NCBI GenBank assembly: GCA_016790075.1 | Contig: JAEUPP010000079.1 | Span: 145,885-209,884, forward strand | DNA from: Rhodanobacteraceae bacterium | GTDB taxonomy: Bacteria; Pseudomonadota; Gammaproteobacteria; Xanthomonadales; Rhodanobacteraceae | Direction: 5' to 3' | DNA: 64,000 nt | In this document: positions 10,201 to 19,400 of the stretch, in pieces | How the letters are laid out: each line of letters begins with the position of its first letter | How positions within the stretch are numbered: the first letter of the stretch is position 1 | The notes under the pieces: model-generated | What the model was told of the DNA's origin: nothing | What the model saw: only the letters and a program-made list of their open reading frames with translations | Database searches by the model: none | Position numbers and translations under genes: made by a program

Positions 10201-10553
10201 ACGCTGGCGGCCACGCCCGAACTCTTGCCCAGGCGGGTGGCGATCAGATCCGCCAGCGAGGTCGCGTTCGATGCACGCGCCAGACGCACCAGTTTCACCA
10301 GTGCGATCGCGGCGAAGGCATACAGCGCGATGGTGCCGATAAAGGTCGGCGGCAACGGCCAGCCATAACGCGCGGCCTGTGTGACCGTGCCGTAGAAAGT
10401 CCACGATGTGCAGTAGACCGCCAGCGACAACGCGTAGACGTAAGGCCAGCAACGCACCAGCCCGGCAGGCCGGCGCTCGGCGTAGAGCGCAACGCCAAAC
10501 AGTGCTGCCAGCCAAAGCAGCGCCGCCAGCACGACGGTGCCCGCACTCAACAT
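7224..10553 (-). CDS. solute-symporter-domain hybrid sensor histidine kinase (CrbS/MxtR-like)
   Basis: A 1109-residue membrane protein. Residues 1 to about 500 form a multi-pass sodium:solute symporter-like domain (TM-rich, starting LSAGTVVLAALLWLAALFG). Then come a PAS domain (about 610-720, ALENMSQGISVVDAQ), a HisKA helix with the phospho-acceptor His near 760 (AVGHDLLQPLHAA), an HATPase (NFLANAVRYT, DTGPGI, GLGLGLAIAE) and a C-terminal receiver (VLVVDNDAV, LFDFHLDDGDTG). The ATG at 10553 has AGGCAGGA upstream. The architecture equals CrbS/MxtR kinases and CbrA relatives. It probably senses transport of a short-chain acid and signals to the LuxR-type regulator at 6422. Confidence 0.9.
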   Translation of the reverse strand: MLSAGTVVLAALLWLAALFGVALYAERRPAGLVRCWPYVYALSLAVYCTSWTFYGTVTQAARYGWPLPPTFIGTIALYAFAAIALVKLVRLARASNATSLADLIATRLGKSSGVAASVTVVAALGLIPYIALQLKAVSMSYAVLTRSPATAPQMLWQDGALYVALAMALFAMLFGTRRVSAAEHNRGIVLAIAFESLFKLTAMLALGAFVLFGLDLPEQIAAPPPRATAGGFLPLVLLGALAMFTLPHQFHIGVVECRDETHVRTARWLFPLYLLLIALPLLPLAQAGDTLLGGSGLSSDLYVLALPLAQGQEGLALLAFLGGLSAATGMIVVSTLSLSLMIGNHWLAPGLLRTAWSREGGDLRGTVLLLRRVGIAMIMLLAWAYNRLIAGNEALADVGAVSFSALATLTPALAFAVWRPQTPPRAVIAGIAAGFATWCWALLLPLAAQVRGVEPDWLQHGIYGQPWLAPDALFGLTGWSRLGRAVGASLFVGTLITFALAAWRPGPLREKLGFDQRALRNAGRRFLSESRLDELLRAAPARGAVPAAIEASVEHELAAVLGSASARLLLDAAQREAAAELETVAAIVGEVSQELRFNQRLLEAALENMSQGISVVDAQLRLVAWNRRYVELFCFPENMLRVGAPVAELAAWALQRLPHRDHADAALERRLQHMRAGTPHLSERVFPDGSIIEIRGNPMPSGGFVATFTDVTAFRHAEAALMRANETLEQRVAERTSLLQQAKHEAERANEAKSRFLAAVGHDLLQPLHAAHLFTDALAQQITAPEPRKLVAQTRGALDSTTDLLTGLLDMSRLEAGGLTPQLREFPLTDVLDPLASEFRALAAERRLTLRYHRSGAWVRSDPQLLRRVLQNFLANAVRYTAQGRIVLGLRRRGTSLQVVVHDTGPGITPEQQRVIFEEFRRGDDAAGVGLGLGLAIAERMAQLLNAPLTLRSRVGHGTVFGITLPRVPSPVRDGAGDSKPVSRLCGLRVLVVDNDAVSREALQRLLQGWGCAVGTAACDAEAREQLGQGETDLWLFDFHLDDGDTGVALYQRLCKQFAPRPALILSADSGDATRRTVAETGLPLLIKPIKPLALKSVLDRVLVATMAR

Positions 10554-10654
10554 GGTCCTGCCTCGCGGAAACGACGCCGCATGGTAGCGCGCAGCCGGCG
10601 GTCAACAGGAAATGTGGTGAAGGAAAACTCCGTCAGCCGGCGGCGCGCAGCGGA

Positions 10655-12904
10655 TCAGAAATCGTAACGCGCACTGAGCGTGTATTGCCGCGGCGGCCCG
10701 TAGAAGCCGGTGAGTACGCCGAGCACAGGAATGTTATAGCCGGTAGTGCGGTATTCCTTGTTGGTCAGGTTGCTGCCCTGCAGCGCCAAGGTCCAGTCGG
10801 GATTGACCTTCCAGATCACGCCGGCATTGAGCAGGCCATAACCATCCTGTCGAATGGCCGGACTCAGGTCGGTCGTCGGCCAGACCTCGCCCTGATAGCT
10901 ATAGCCAAGCCGCGTGGCGAGACTGCCGCCGCTGGCAAGCTCGCTGCGATATTCCAGATTGACCGCGCCGGAGAAGCGCGGTGCATTGGTGAATTTCTGC
11001 TGGCTCGCGACATCGATTCCACGCGAGAGGAAGTCGTCGTACTGGGCGTCCAGCCAGGCCAGGTTGCCGCTAAGTACCCAATGTTCGTTCGGTAACCACT
11101 GGTATTCCATTTCCAGGCCCTGGATATGGCCCTTGCCGGCGTTGGTGAAGTCGCCGAAGAAAGCGTCGTCCACGCCATCGCCGTTGCTGTCGTAGGCGGT
11201 GAATACGGACAGCTGAATGTCCTCGTAAACGTTATAGAAATAGGCGAAATTCAGAAACAGGCTCTGCTCGGCAAGAGCCATCTTGGTGCCCAGCTCGAAG
11301 CTGTCGACCTGTTCGTCGTCGAAGGGCTCAGCCGAACGCGGCACGGCGACGGAATTTGCGCGTATGTTGAAGCCGCCGGACTTGAAGCCGCGTGAGGCAG
11401 ACCCGTATAGCATGACCTCGTCGTTGAGCCGGAAGTCGAGCGCAAGCTTGGGCGACACGTTGCTGAAATTCACCGTGCGATTGAAATTGGCAACGGTCGT
11501 GGTCGGCGTGGTGAAGGTTGCGTCGGTATAGCCCCGGTTGAGCACGATGGCATGCTTGTCCTCGTCGGTCCAGCGCGCACCGAGGTCCAGTGACAGGCGA
11601 TCGGTGAAATCGAATGTCCAGTCCGCATAGGCGGCCAGACTGTCGGTAAACACGGTGCCTTGCGTGTCGCCAAACGAGGCGTTGAAAAAGTTGTTGCGCA
11701 CCTGGCCACCGGCTTCGCCATCAAAGTGGTAGAGGCCCATGACCCCGCGTGCCATGCCGCCGCCGTCGTAGTTGGCCTGCAGTTCGTGCGTGGTCTGTTC
11801 GTCGCGATAGAACGCTTTCACATCGGCGATCTTGTTCGGCAACGTGTCGAAGTCGATGTTGGTCTCGGTATCGGAATCGCGCCGCGCAAGGACGTACTTG
11901 AATGCCCAGGAGTCGGTCGCGCGCCAGTTCGCTGTCGCCGACAGTCCTTTCATCTGCGTATCGTTGATATTGGGCATGCCGGCGCGAATGTCGTAGCGAT
12001 CGTCCAGCGGCGTCAGTGCTGGAGCGAAGCGGTTCGGGGCCAGCATCCTGGCGCCGCGCACGCCGGACTGGTCATCCATCCAGTCGAAGGCAATGCCGAG
12101 GTCGAAGCGTTCGCTGAGATCTGCACCCAGCGAGGCGCGGAACGCATTGATTTCCTTGTCGCTGACCGGCGCGCCGTTGGTCCGGTTCTCACCGAAGCCG
12201 TCGCGGTTGAGGCTCGCGACGGCGAGCCGCGCACGGACCGGACTGTCCTCGCCGCCGACCGGTCCGGCGATCGCACCTTTTGCGTCCAGCTGACCGTAGT
12301 TGCCAACCGTGAGCTGGGCATAACCTTCGGCCTGTTTGGGCAAACCCCTGGAAATATATTTGATCGCACCGCCTATGGTGTTCTTGCCGTACAGCGTACC
12401 CTGCGGTCCACGCAGCACCTCCACCCGCTCGACATCAAACACGTCGAGCAGTGCTCCTTGTGGGCGCGCGATATAGACATCATCGAGATAGATGCCGACG
12501 CCGGGGTCGACGCCCCAGAGCGGATCGGACTGACCAACGCCGCGAAGATAGGCAGTAACGGTGCTGCTGGAGCCGCGCGCGGCGTAAATCGTGAGATTGG
12601 GCACCTGGGCGTCGAGATCGCTGATGTCCTCGACATTGAGCTTTTCCAGTGCGTCCGCCGTGAACGCGGTGACCGCGACCGGTACATCCTGCAGGGTTTC
12701 CTCGCGCTTGCGCGCGGTCACGGTGACGCGGTCCAGTGTGGTCGCCGCAGCATTGCCTGATTCACCCTCACCGCTTGCTGCTGGTGCCTGGGCTGCGACC
12801 GCAGGTTCCGCTACCACGTCGCTCTCATCGCTGGCCCGGACCGTCGCCGCCGCAAGCACACTGACTATCGCCAGCATCAGACCATTTCGCTGCATCCGCT
12901 TCAT
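10655..12904 (-). CDS. TonB-dependent outer-membrane receptor
   Basis: A 749-residue protein with a signal peptide (MKRMQRNGLMLAIVSVLAAA then an Ala-rich cleavage region). The plug domain has a TonB-box-like TLDRVTVTARKREE segment and the motifs NLTIYAARG, GVGIYLDDVYIARPQG and VEVLRGPQGTLYGKN, and the beta-barrel ends in the typical terminal aromatic (LSARYDF). AGGAGGGG lies 6 bases before the ATG at 12904. This class is common in Xanthomonadales, Caulobacter and sphingomonads for carbohydrate or lipid uptake. Divergent pairing with a GntP permease inside a 3HB locus suggests uptake of 3HB oligomers. The ligand is inferred, not shown. Confidence 0.93.
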   Translation of the reverse strand: MKRMQRNGLMLAIVSVLAAATVRASDESDVVAEPAVAAQAPAASGEGESGNAAATTLDRVTVTARKREETLQDVPVAVTAFTADALEKLNVEDISDLDAQVPNLTIYAARGSSSTVTAYLRGVGQSDPLWGVDPGVGIYLDDVYIARPQGALLDVFDVERVEVLRGPQGTLYGKNTIGGAIKYISRGLPKQAEGYAQLTVGNYGQLDAKGAIAGPVGGEDSPVRARLAVASLNRDGFGENRTNGAPVSDKEINAFRASLGADLSERFDLGIAFDWMDDQSGVRGARMLAPNRFAPALTPLDDRYDIRAGMPNINDTQMKGLSATANWRATDSWAFKYVLARRDSDTETNIDFDTLPNKIADVKAFYRDEQTTHELQANYDGGGMARGVMGLYHFDGEAGGQVRNNFFNASFGDTQGTVFTDSLAAYADWTFDFTDRLSLDLGARWTDEDKHAIVLNRGYTDATFTTPTTTVANFNRTVNFSNVSPKLALDFRLNDEVMLYGSASRGFKSGGFNIRANSVAVPRSAEPFDDEQVDSFELGTKMALAEQSLFLNFAYFYNVYEDIQLSVFTAYDSNGDGVDDAFFGDFTNAGKGHIQGLEMEYQWLPNEHWVLSGNLAWLDAQYDDFLSRGIDVASQQKFTNAPRFSGAVNLEYRSELASGGSLATRLGYSYQGEVWPTTDLSPAIRQDGYGLLNAGVIWKVNPDWTLALQGSNLTNKEYRTTGYNIPVLGVLTGFYGPPRQYTLSARYDF

Positions 12905-13061
12905 CACTGCCCCTCCTGCCGGGTGCATGTAGTCAGCGGACTTGCCGCCGGTGGCCGCAAGGCTAGGCTGCGCTTGCGCGGCGCGGCATCGTACCTTCGG
13001 ACAATGGGCCGTGCGCGGAGGCTTCCCGACACTCGCTGCGTCAGGCGTACGGAGCCAGGGA

Positions 13062-14465
13062 ATGTCGTTACTGATTGTGTTGGCCGCGCTGAGCTTTCTG
13101 ATGTGGATCGCCTATCGCGGCCACAGCGTGATCCTGTTCGCGCCGGTCGCTGCGCTCGGCGCGGTGCTGCTGACCGACCCAACGCTGGTCGCACCCATGT
13201 TCACCGGCCTGTTCATGGACAGGATGGTTGGTTTTATAAAGTTATATTTCCCGGTTTTCCTGCTGGGCGCAGTTTTCGGCAAGCTGATCGAGGTGTCGGG
13301 TTTTTCCAAGGCCATCGTCGCCGCGACGATACGGCTATTCGGTGCAGACCGTGCGCTGCTTTCCATCGTCGCCGTCTGCGCGCTGCTGACTTACGGCGGT
13401 GTGTCCCTGTTTGTCGTGGTGTTTGCGGTCTATCCGTTCGCCGCCGAACTGTTTCGCCAGGGCGACATTCCCAAGCGCCTGATCCCGGGCACCATCGCGC
13501 TGGGTGCGTTCACCTTCACCATGGATGCGCTGCCTGGTACGCCGCAGATCCAGAACATTATTCCGTCGGCCTTCTTTGGCACGAATGCCTGGGCCGCGCC
13601 GGTACTCGGCAGCATCGGCGCCGTGTTTATCCTGGTCCTGGGACTCTGCTATCTCGACTGGCGCCGCCGCGCCGCGCGGGCAGCCGGCGAAGGTTATGGG
13701 GATGCAGCCAGCCTGCAGAACGAACCGGCCGCGTTTGGTGGCGGCACACTGGCACACCCGCTGATCGCACTGCTGCCGCTGCTGCTGGTCGGCGTAAGCA
13801 ACAAGCTGTTCACGCACCTGATTCCGCACTACTACGGCAGCAGGCATGAATTCCTTCCCGCCGCACTGGGCAAGGCAGCTCCGGTGGTGCAGGAAGTATC
13901 CAAGGTCGCGGCAATATGGGCAGTCGAGGGCGCTCTCCTCGTCGGCATTGCCAGCGTGCTCGTGCTTGCGTGGAAGCCGGTCACGGCAAGCTTTGCCGAA
14001 AGCTCGCGCAGCGCCATCAGCGGCGCCCTGCTGGCGGCGATGAACACAGCATCGGAATATGGCTTCGGCGCCGTCATCGCAGCATTGCCGGGATTCGTCA
14101 TCGTGGCCCAGTCCTTGGCCACGATTCCGAACCCGCTGCTCAACGAAGCCGTCACGATCACCGCACTCGCCGGCATCACCGGTTCGGCTTCCGGCGGCAT
14201 GAGCATTGCGCTGGCAGCCTTGTCGGAAACCTTTATCGCCAACGCCAACGCCGCGGGTATTCCCATGGACGTGCTGCATCGCGTCGCAGCCATGGCCTCG
14301 GGCGGCATGGACACCTTGCCGCATAACGGCGCGGTCATCACCTTGCTGGCCGTGACTGGCCTCAGTCATCGCCAGGCCTACAAGGACATCTTCGCGATTA
14401 CGCTGATCAAGACCATCGCCGTGTTCATCGTCATCGCGAGCTACTACGCGACGGGGTTGGTGTAG
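13062..14465 (+). CDS. GntP-family permease, probably for 3-hydroxybutyrate
   Basis: A 467-residue polytopic inner-membrane protein of the GntP gluconate/organic-acid permease family, with about 12 hydrophobic segments and family segments such as TYGGVSLFVVVFAVYP, MDALPGTPQIQN and ASGGMDTLPHNGAVITLL. GGAGCCAGGG precedes the ATG at 13062; the ORF extension back to 12942 is unsupported. In Pseudomonas a GntP homologue lies next to bdhA and is annotated as a beta-hydroxybutyrate permease, and the same association here supports that substrate. It is divergent from the TonB receptor, giving an outer- and inner-membrane uptake pair. Confidence 0.88.
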   Translation: MSLLIVLAALSFLMWIAYRGHSVILFAPVAALGAVLLTDPTLVAPMFTGLFMDRMVGFIKLYFPVFLLGAVFGKLIEVSGFSKAIVAATIRLFGADRALLSIVAVCALLTYGGVSLFVVVFAVYPFAAELFRQGDIPKRLIPGTIALGAFTFTMDALPGTPQIQNIIPSAFFGTNAWAAPVLGSIGAVFILVLGLCYLDWRRRAARAAGEGYGDAASLQNEPAAFGGGTLAHPLIALLPLLLVGVSNKLFTHLIPHYYGSRHEFLPAALGKAAPVVQEVSKVAAIWAVEGALLVGIASVLVLAWKPVTASFAESSRSAISGALLAAMNTASEYGFGAVIAALPGFVIVAQSLATIPNPLLNEAVTITALAGITGSASGGMSIALAALSETFIANANAAGIPMDVLHRVAAMASGGMDTLPHNGAVITLLAVTGLSHRQAYKDIFAITLIKTIAVFIVIASYYATGLV

Positions 14466-14590
14466 GGTGGGTCTTGGCCCACCGATATGAGGGCAGATTT
14501 GCTGCCGGGATGATCATGGCAGGGTGCCGTGTTTCGATCGCCGGCCGTGGTAGCGGATGCACCGCGACGGTGGGCTGAAGCCCACCCTAC
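14463..14590. repeat. REPIN-like pair of inverted palindromes
   Basis: Two palindromes in opposite orientation: GGTGGG..CCCACC at 14466-14483 and GGTGGGC-TGAA-GCCCACC at 14569-14586, with outer arms GTAGGGTGGG and CCCACCCTAC. Related palindromes occur at 45133-45154, 45294-45311 and 46066-46084. The layout resembles REP/REPIN elements mobilised by RAYT transposases. It also fills the gap between two convergent genes and may terminate both. Confidence 0.65.
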
Positions 14591-14601
14591 GTGACTTTTT
14601 G

Positions 14602-15555
14602 TCAAACGACTTGTCGCTGCGGTTTCAGCTGCGCCGCCAGCATCACGCCGGCAACGAGCAAGACGATACCGGCCAGCGTCCAGGGCGCTGGCAGCGTACT
14701 GCGCAGCACATAGGCATAGGCCAGCGCGGCCAGCGTTTCAAACACGATGAGCTGACCGGCTATCGCCGTCGGCAGGCGCTGGCTAGCCTGGTTCCAGCAC
14801 AGGGTGCCCAGCCACGAAGCAAACAGGCCTATCGCCGCCATCAGCAGTACAAAACGCAGCGGCTGCGGTCCCAGCGGCATGGTGAAATCCGCCGCGATCC
14901 ACGGCATTGCGATCCAGACCAGGACATAGCCCAGTGCCGCCAGCGGCAACGTGACCAGGCCTTGCGCGGTGGCCCAGACGCGCGCGGAACGATCCGGATG
15001 CGCACGCAGCCAGTCGGCGTTGCGCAGCGGATACCAGGTCCAGCACACGACCGCTGCCAGCGCAAGTAACGCACCGATTACGTAGCGGCTCGAATCGGCC
15101 GTGTGATCGGCGCGCAATGCCGCGAACTCGGCCTGATTCACGCAGGCCACGCCGAGGGCGATCAGCAGCAGCGGCGGGGCAAGCTGGCGCCAGTGCAAGC
15201 GTCCATCGCGTTGTGCATTGCGCCGGTTGGCGGCGATTGCGATGACTACCGGCAAGCTGCCGACCAGCATGGTCGGCAGCGGAGCTCCCGCACGCTGGAT
15301 CGCCGCCGCAAGACAAACGTAGTACAGCAGATTGCCGACCGCCGAGAGTTTCAGCGCCTCTATCCAGTCGCTGCGCTGCAGGCGGCGCAACTCGCCGCGA
15401 TCGAACCAGGCCAGCGGCAGCGCAATCAGGCCGAAGGCCAGATAGCGCGCGACTGACAGCAATGCTGCCGGATAGTCGGGCAGCAGCAGCGGCCCGATAA
15501 AGACCATGCCCCAGAACAGACCCGCGACCAGCGCGTAGAAAATACCGATAACCAT
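14602..15555 (-). CDS. EamA/DMT-superfamily transporter
   Basis: A 317-residue inner-membrane protein with ten predicted hydrophobic segments in two EamA repeats (first begins GIFYALVAGLFWGMVFIGP; second ends LAGIVLLVAGVMLAAQLK). DMT transporters export metabolites, often amino acids or purines. It lies 47 bases after the AraC-type regulator on the same strand, a common regulator-exporter pairing. That regulator in turn follows the NRPS gene by 28 bases, so a role in product or precursor export is possible, but this is only positional. Confidence 0.85.
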   Translation of the reverse strand: MVIGIFYALVAGLFWGMVFIGPLLLPDYPAALLSVARYLAFGLIALPLAWFDRGELRRLQRSDWIEALKLSAVGNLLYYVCLAAAIQRAGAPLPTMLVGSLPVVIAIAANRRNAQRDGRLHWRQLAPPLLLIALGVACVNQAEFAALRADHTADSSRYVIGALLALAAVVCWTWYPLRNADWLRAHPDRSARVWATAQGLVTLPLAALGYVLVWIAMPWIAADFTMPLGPQPLRFVLLMAAIGLFASWLGTLCWNQASQRLPTAIAGQLIVFETLAALAYAYVLRSTLPAPWTLAGIVLLVAGVMLAAQLKPQRQVV

Positions 15556-15602
15556 GGGCGCAGCCTGCCGTGGCAGGCTGCTCTGGTCTTGTCGCAGATT
15601 GC

Positions 15603-16427
15603 TCAGCGGCGCAGCTGGCGCTGGTAGCGCGCCGGTGTCACGCCGTAGCGCTGCGCGAACGCTCGTGTCAGATGCGCTTGATCCGCGAGTCCGCAGGCCG
15701 CCGCCACCTGAGCCGGCGCCGTGCCGGCAGCGAGCTGCCGCTTGGCCTGCTGCAGGCGCAAGGCCATCAGCATCTGCTGCGGTGTCGCGTGATAGTGCGC
15801 GCGGAAGCGGCGCAGGAAGTGAAATGGACTCAGATTGGCTACAGCGGCCAGCTGCTCCAGCGTCAGGCGTTGCGACAGATTGGCGCGCAGGAATTCCACC
15901 ACGCGCTCAAAACGCGGCACACCTTCCGCAGCTTGCGGCCGCGGCCGGCGCGCATGCGGCGCGAATTCGTGCAAAAGCTCCAGCAGCAGGCTGTCGAAGG
16001 CCAGCGGCGAGTGCGCCTGCCAAAGCCGTTGCAGCAGCGCGGTCACGCGCCGCGCGCGCGGCGCGTCCGTCTGCACGGCGCGGTCAAACCACCAGTCGCG
16101 CTCACCGCTGATTTCAGCCGCCACCTCCGCATCGAGATAGATCATGCGATAGCACCAGCCGGCCTCGGTTTCCGCACGGCCGGTATGCAGCTCGTCCGGA
16201 TTCATCAGCACCAGCGAGTCCGGCGGGGCGAGATGATCACTACCGCGCAGGCGGAAACGTTCCACGCCGCGCTCGATCGCACCCAGTCCGAAGGCGGCAT
16301 GGGTATGCGGCTCGAAGGCATGACGCACGATATGTGCGCGATAGAGCTCCACGCCGCCGCGATGCGCCGGATGAAGAAACTCAGCGCTGTCGGCGGCAAA
16401 CTCAAAACTGGCGGGGACTCCCTGCAT
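15603..16427 (-). CDS. AraC-family transcriptional regulator
   Basis: A 274-residue regulator. The N-terminal cupin-like sensing domain (HIVRHAFEPHTHAAFGLGAIE, then PDSLVLMNPDELHTG) is followed by two AraC helix-turn-helices (residues about 175-274; LTLEQLAAVANLSPFHFLRRF and ACGLADQAHLTRAFAQRYG). This layout is that of AraC regulators paired with EamA or LysE exporters. It starts 28 bases after the NRPS stop codon, separated by a strong hairpin, and precedes the EamA gene. Confidence 0.9.
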   Translation of the reverse strand: MQGVPASFEFAADSAEFLHPAHRGGVELYRAHIVRHAFEPHTHAAFGLGAIERGVERFRLRGSDHLAPPDSLVLMNPDELHTGRAETEAGWCYRMIYLDAEVAAEISGERDWWFDRAVQTDAPRARRVTALLQRLWQAHSPLAFDSLLLELLHEFAPHARRPRPQAAEGVPRFERVVEFLRANLSQRLTLEQLAAVANLSPFHFLRRFRAHYHATPQQMLMALRLQQAKRQLAAGTAPAQVAAACGLADQAHLTRAFAQRYGVTPARYQRQLRR

Positions 16428-16444
16428 GGCGCCAGCTTGCCATA

Positions 16445-16470
16445 GCCGCGCCGCTTCAGCGCGGCGCGGC
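16445..16470. terminator. strong hairpin spanning the NRPS stop codon
   Basis: GCCGCGCCGC (16445-16454) and GCGGCGCGGC (16461-16470) form a perfect 10-bp GC stem with a 6-base loop; the NRPS stop codon (16456-16458) lies in the loop. It may act as a terminator or attenuator between the NRPS and the AraC gene, though no U tract follows. Confidence 0.45.
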
Positions 16471-19400
16471 CTGCAGCCCCTCGGCGAGCGCGGCCGCCGT
16501 GCCCGTGATAAACGGCGGCGTCATCATCGAAAAGTGGCAGCCGTCCACCTCGTGCACGCGCAGCGCGGAAAGCGGCAATACACGTTCCCAGCCGCGGTAT
16601 GCCTGCATGGCCGGAAAGTCGCAGCGCTGCGCCTTGATCAGATCCACACGCAGATGCAGCGGCCGCGCCGCGTAACGCCGTGCCGCCAGCGCATAGATTT
16701 CGTGCCGCGCCAGACATTCCTGCTGCCGCGCCGGTTCCAGCGCGGCGACATGCAGCGGCGTTTCAGCAAAGTCTGCCGGCCGCTCGTCCGTCGTGGGTTC
16801 ATCGAAACGGTAGTAGCTGTCGATAAGGCCGAGATAGTCGACCTGTTCACCCGCGTCGACCAGCCGCGTCGCCAGTTCGTAGGCCAGCAGCCCGCCAAAT
16901 GACCAGCCTGCGAGGCGATATGGGCCGTGTGGTTGCCGCTCGCGCAGGACTCGCAACAGATGCTCGGCGAGTAGTGAGATGGAAGCACTCTCTTCGTCTT
17001 CTTCGACCGTGGTCGCGAGTCCATAAAGCGGGACATCATCAGGGAGATGCGGCGCAAGCACATGCGCATAAAGCACGAGCCCGAACCCATCGTGGCAAAG
17101 AAACAACGGTGACTCTTTGCCCTGTGACCGTATCTCAACTAGCGCAGAACGGGTCTCGACTTCATGCCGCTGCAACAGGTCCGCCAGACTGTGTATCGTC
17201 GGACATCTAAAGATGTCGGCAATATCGACGTGCAGACCGTCCATTTCTAAACGTCTGCATAGTCGCAAGGTCAGCAGCGAATGCCCACCGATTGAGAAGA
17301 AATTGTCGCCTCGGCCTACGTCCTGGCGACCCAACACATCATGCCAAGCAGCCGCAACGCGCTGCTCCAGTGCTCCTTGCGGTGCGGTATCGGTGAGGGT
17401 TGCCACGTGGGCTGCCTCGGGCGCGGGCAACGCATTGCGATCAAGCTTGCCGTTCGAATTCAATGGCAGTTGATCCATGCGCACAAACAGTGCCGGCACC
17501 ATATAGTCTGGCAGCACCGCTGCCAGATGTGCGCGAAGCATGAGCGCATTGACTCCTTCGGTAATCGATGCCGCAACCCAATAGGCGACGAGGACAGCCT
17601 CACCGTTTACGTCACGTCGCAACGCAACGGCGGCCTCGGACACATCTGGGAACCGCACGAGATGGCTTTCGATTTCGCTGAGCTCTATCCGGAAACCTCG
17701 CAGCTTGATCTGCGCGTCGTTGCGCCCAAGAAAATCGATTTCGCCATTCGGTAGCCAGCGCGCTTGATCGCCGGTCTTATACATATGCTCGCGCGTATCG
17801 TTGGCAAACGGGTCGGGCAGGAACCGCTCCGCGTTTAGCGCAGGTCTGTTGAAATACCCGCGCGCGACCGGAGTGCCGCCAATATAAAGTTCGCCGGTTA
17901 CGCCCGGCGGAACCAGCCTATGTTCGGCGTCAAGTACATAGAGTCGACAATTGTCGATCGGTCTACCGATAGGAACGCGAGCTGCTCCATGATTGGGGCT
18001 GCAACGGTGCCAGCTAACATCTATCGACGCCTCAGTTGGTCCGTAGAGATTCTGAATCTCCACGCCGGGCAATTTCCGCAAACAGTCTTCGACAACGGCG
18101 GGTGGCAACTCTTCACCACTGCAGACCACGTAACGCAGGTGTGGAAAGTCGAGCGTTCCGCGCTGTGCCAAGAACAGATGCAACATTGATGGCACGAAGT
18201 GCAGGATTGTTACGCGTTTTTCACGCATGACCCGAGCTATGCGCTCCGGATCACGGTGACTGTCCTGTTCTGCCAGGACTAGCCGTGCACCACAGATTAG
18301 CGGCAGGAAGACCTCCCAAACCGACACGTCAAATCCGAGTGCGGTCTTTTGCAGGACGACATCGGCCGGCCCAATCGAGAAATGACGCTGCATCCAGGTC
18401 AGGCGGTTTACTATCGATCGGTGTTGAAGCATGACCCCTTTGGGTAGCCCCGTCGAACCGGAGGTGTAGATGAGGTACGCCAGTTCGGTTGAGTCCTGGG
18501 TCACGACGGACTCTTGCAGCGATGACTCCGCCATCGCTGCCATAACGTCGATGAGCAAGGGAATGGTCGCAAGAGTCTCCAGCGAAGGAATTTCGCCGGC
18601 GTGCAGCAGCCATTTCGGCTTGCAGTCGTCAAGAACATGAATCTTGCGTGCATCCGGATGTGTTGTATCTAATGGTACGTATGCGCCTCCCGCTTTCAAA
18701 ATAGCCAGCACAGCAACAATCATCGGCATACTTCGAGAAATGTGAACCGCTACGAAAGAGCCCGAGCGAACACCGGCCATGCGCAGATGACATGCGAGGC
18801 GATCGGCGCGTTCCTCAAGTTGCGCATAGGTCAATTGCTCAGGGCCACTTTCGAGTGCGACGGCGGAAGGAGTTGCCTGCGCCTGTTTGCGTACTAGGTC
18901 GTGCAGACAGCAGTCATGCGGAAAATCACGCGCAGTGTCATTCCACTCTACCAGCACCCGATGACGCTGGTCCGACGACAGCACGTCGATGCAGTCAATG
19001 GTCGGATCTGCTCCGTTGACGACACAGCTGAGTATGGTAAGCCAATGATCTTTGTAGCGTTCAATCGTTTCTACATCGAATAACGCCGAAGCGAATTCGA
19101 TGCCGCCGTGAATTCCGTCGACCGCGTCTGCCAGGTTGAGGGATAGGTCGAATTTCGCGTGCCGTGGAACGCAATCGTGCAGCAAGCTCGCGGTCGCTCC
19201 ATGAAGTAGCGGCACGTCTGTCACTCCGCCTTGCCACGCAAACATCACTTGGAAAATCGGATTGTAAGCAAGGCTGCGCGTTTCGCAGACTGACTCGACG
19301 ATCTTCTCGAACGCGATGTCCTGGTGCTGCTGCGCCTCCAGCGAGCAGCGTTCAACGCGCTTGAGCAGCTCCGACAGATGCGGCGTTCCCGATAGGTCGA

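Noticed and set aside
8889-10667. 592-codon frame opposite the sensor kinase
   Set aside because: Gln/Arg/His-rich antisense shadow of a GC-rich gene with a clear product on the other strand.
11660-12760. 366-codon frame opposite the TonB receptor
   Set aside because: Antisense shadow; the minus strand encodes an unambiguous receptor.
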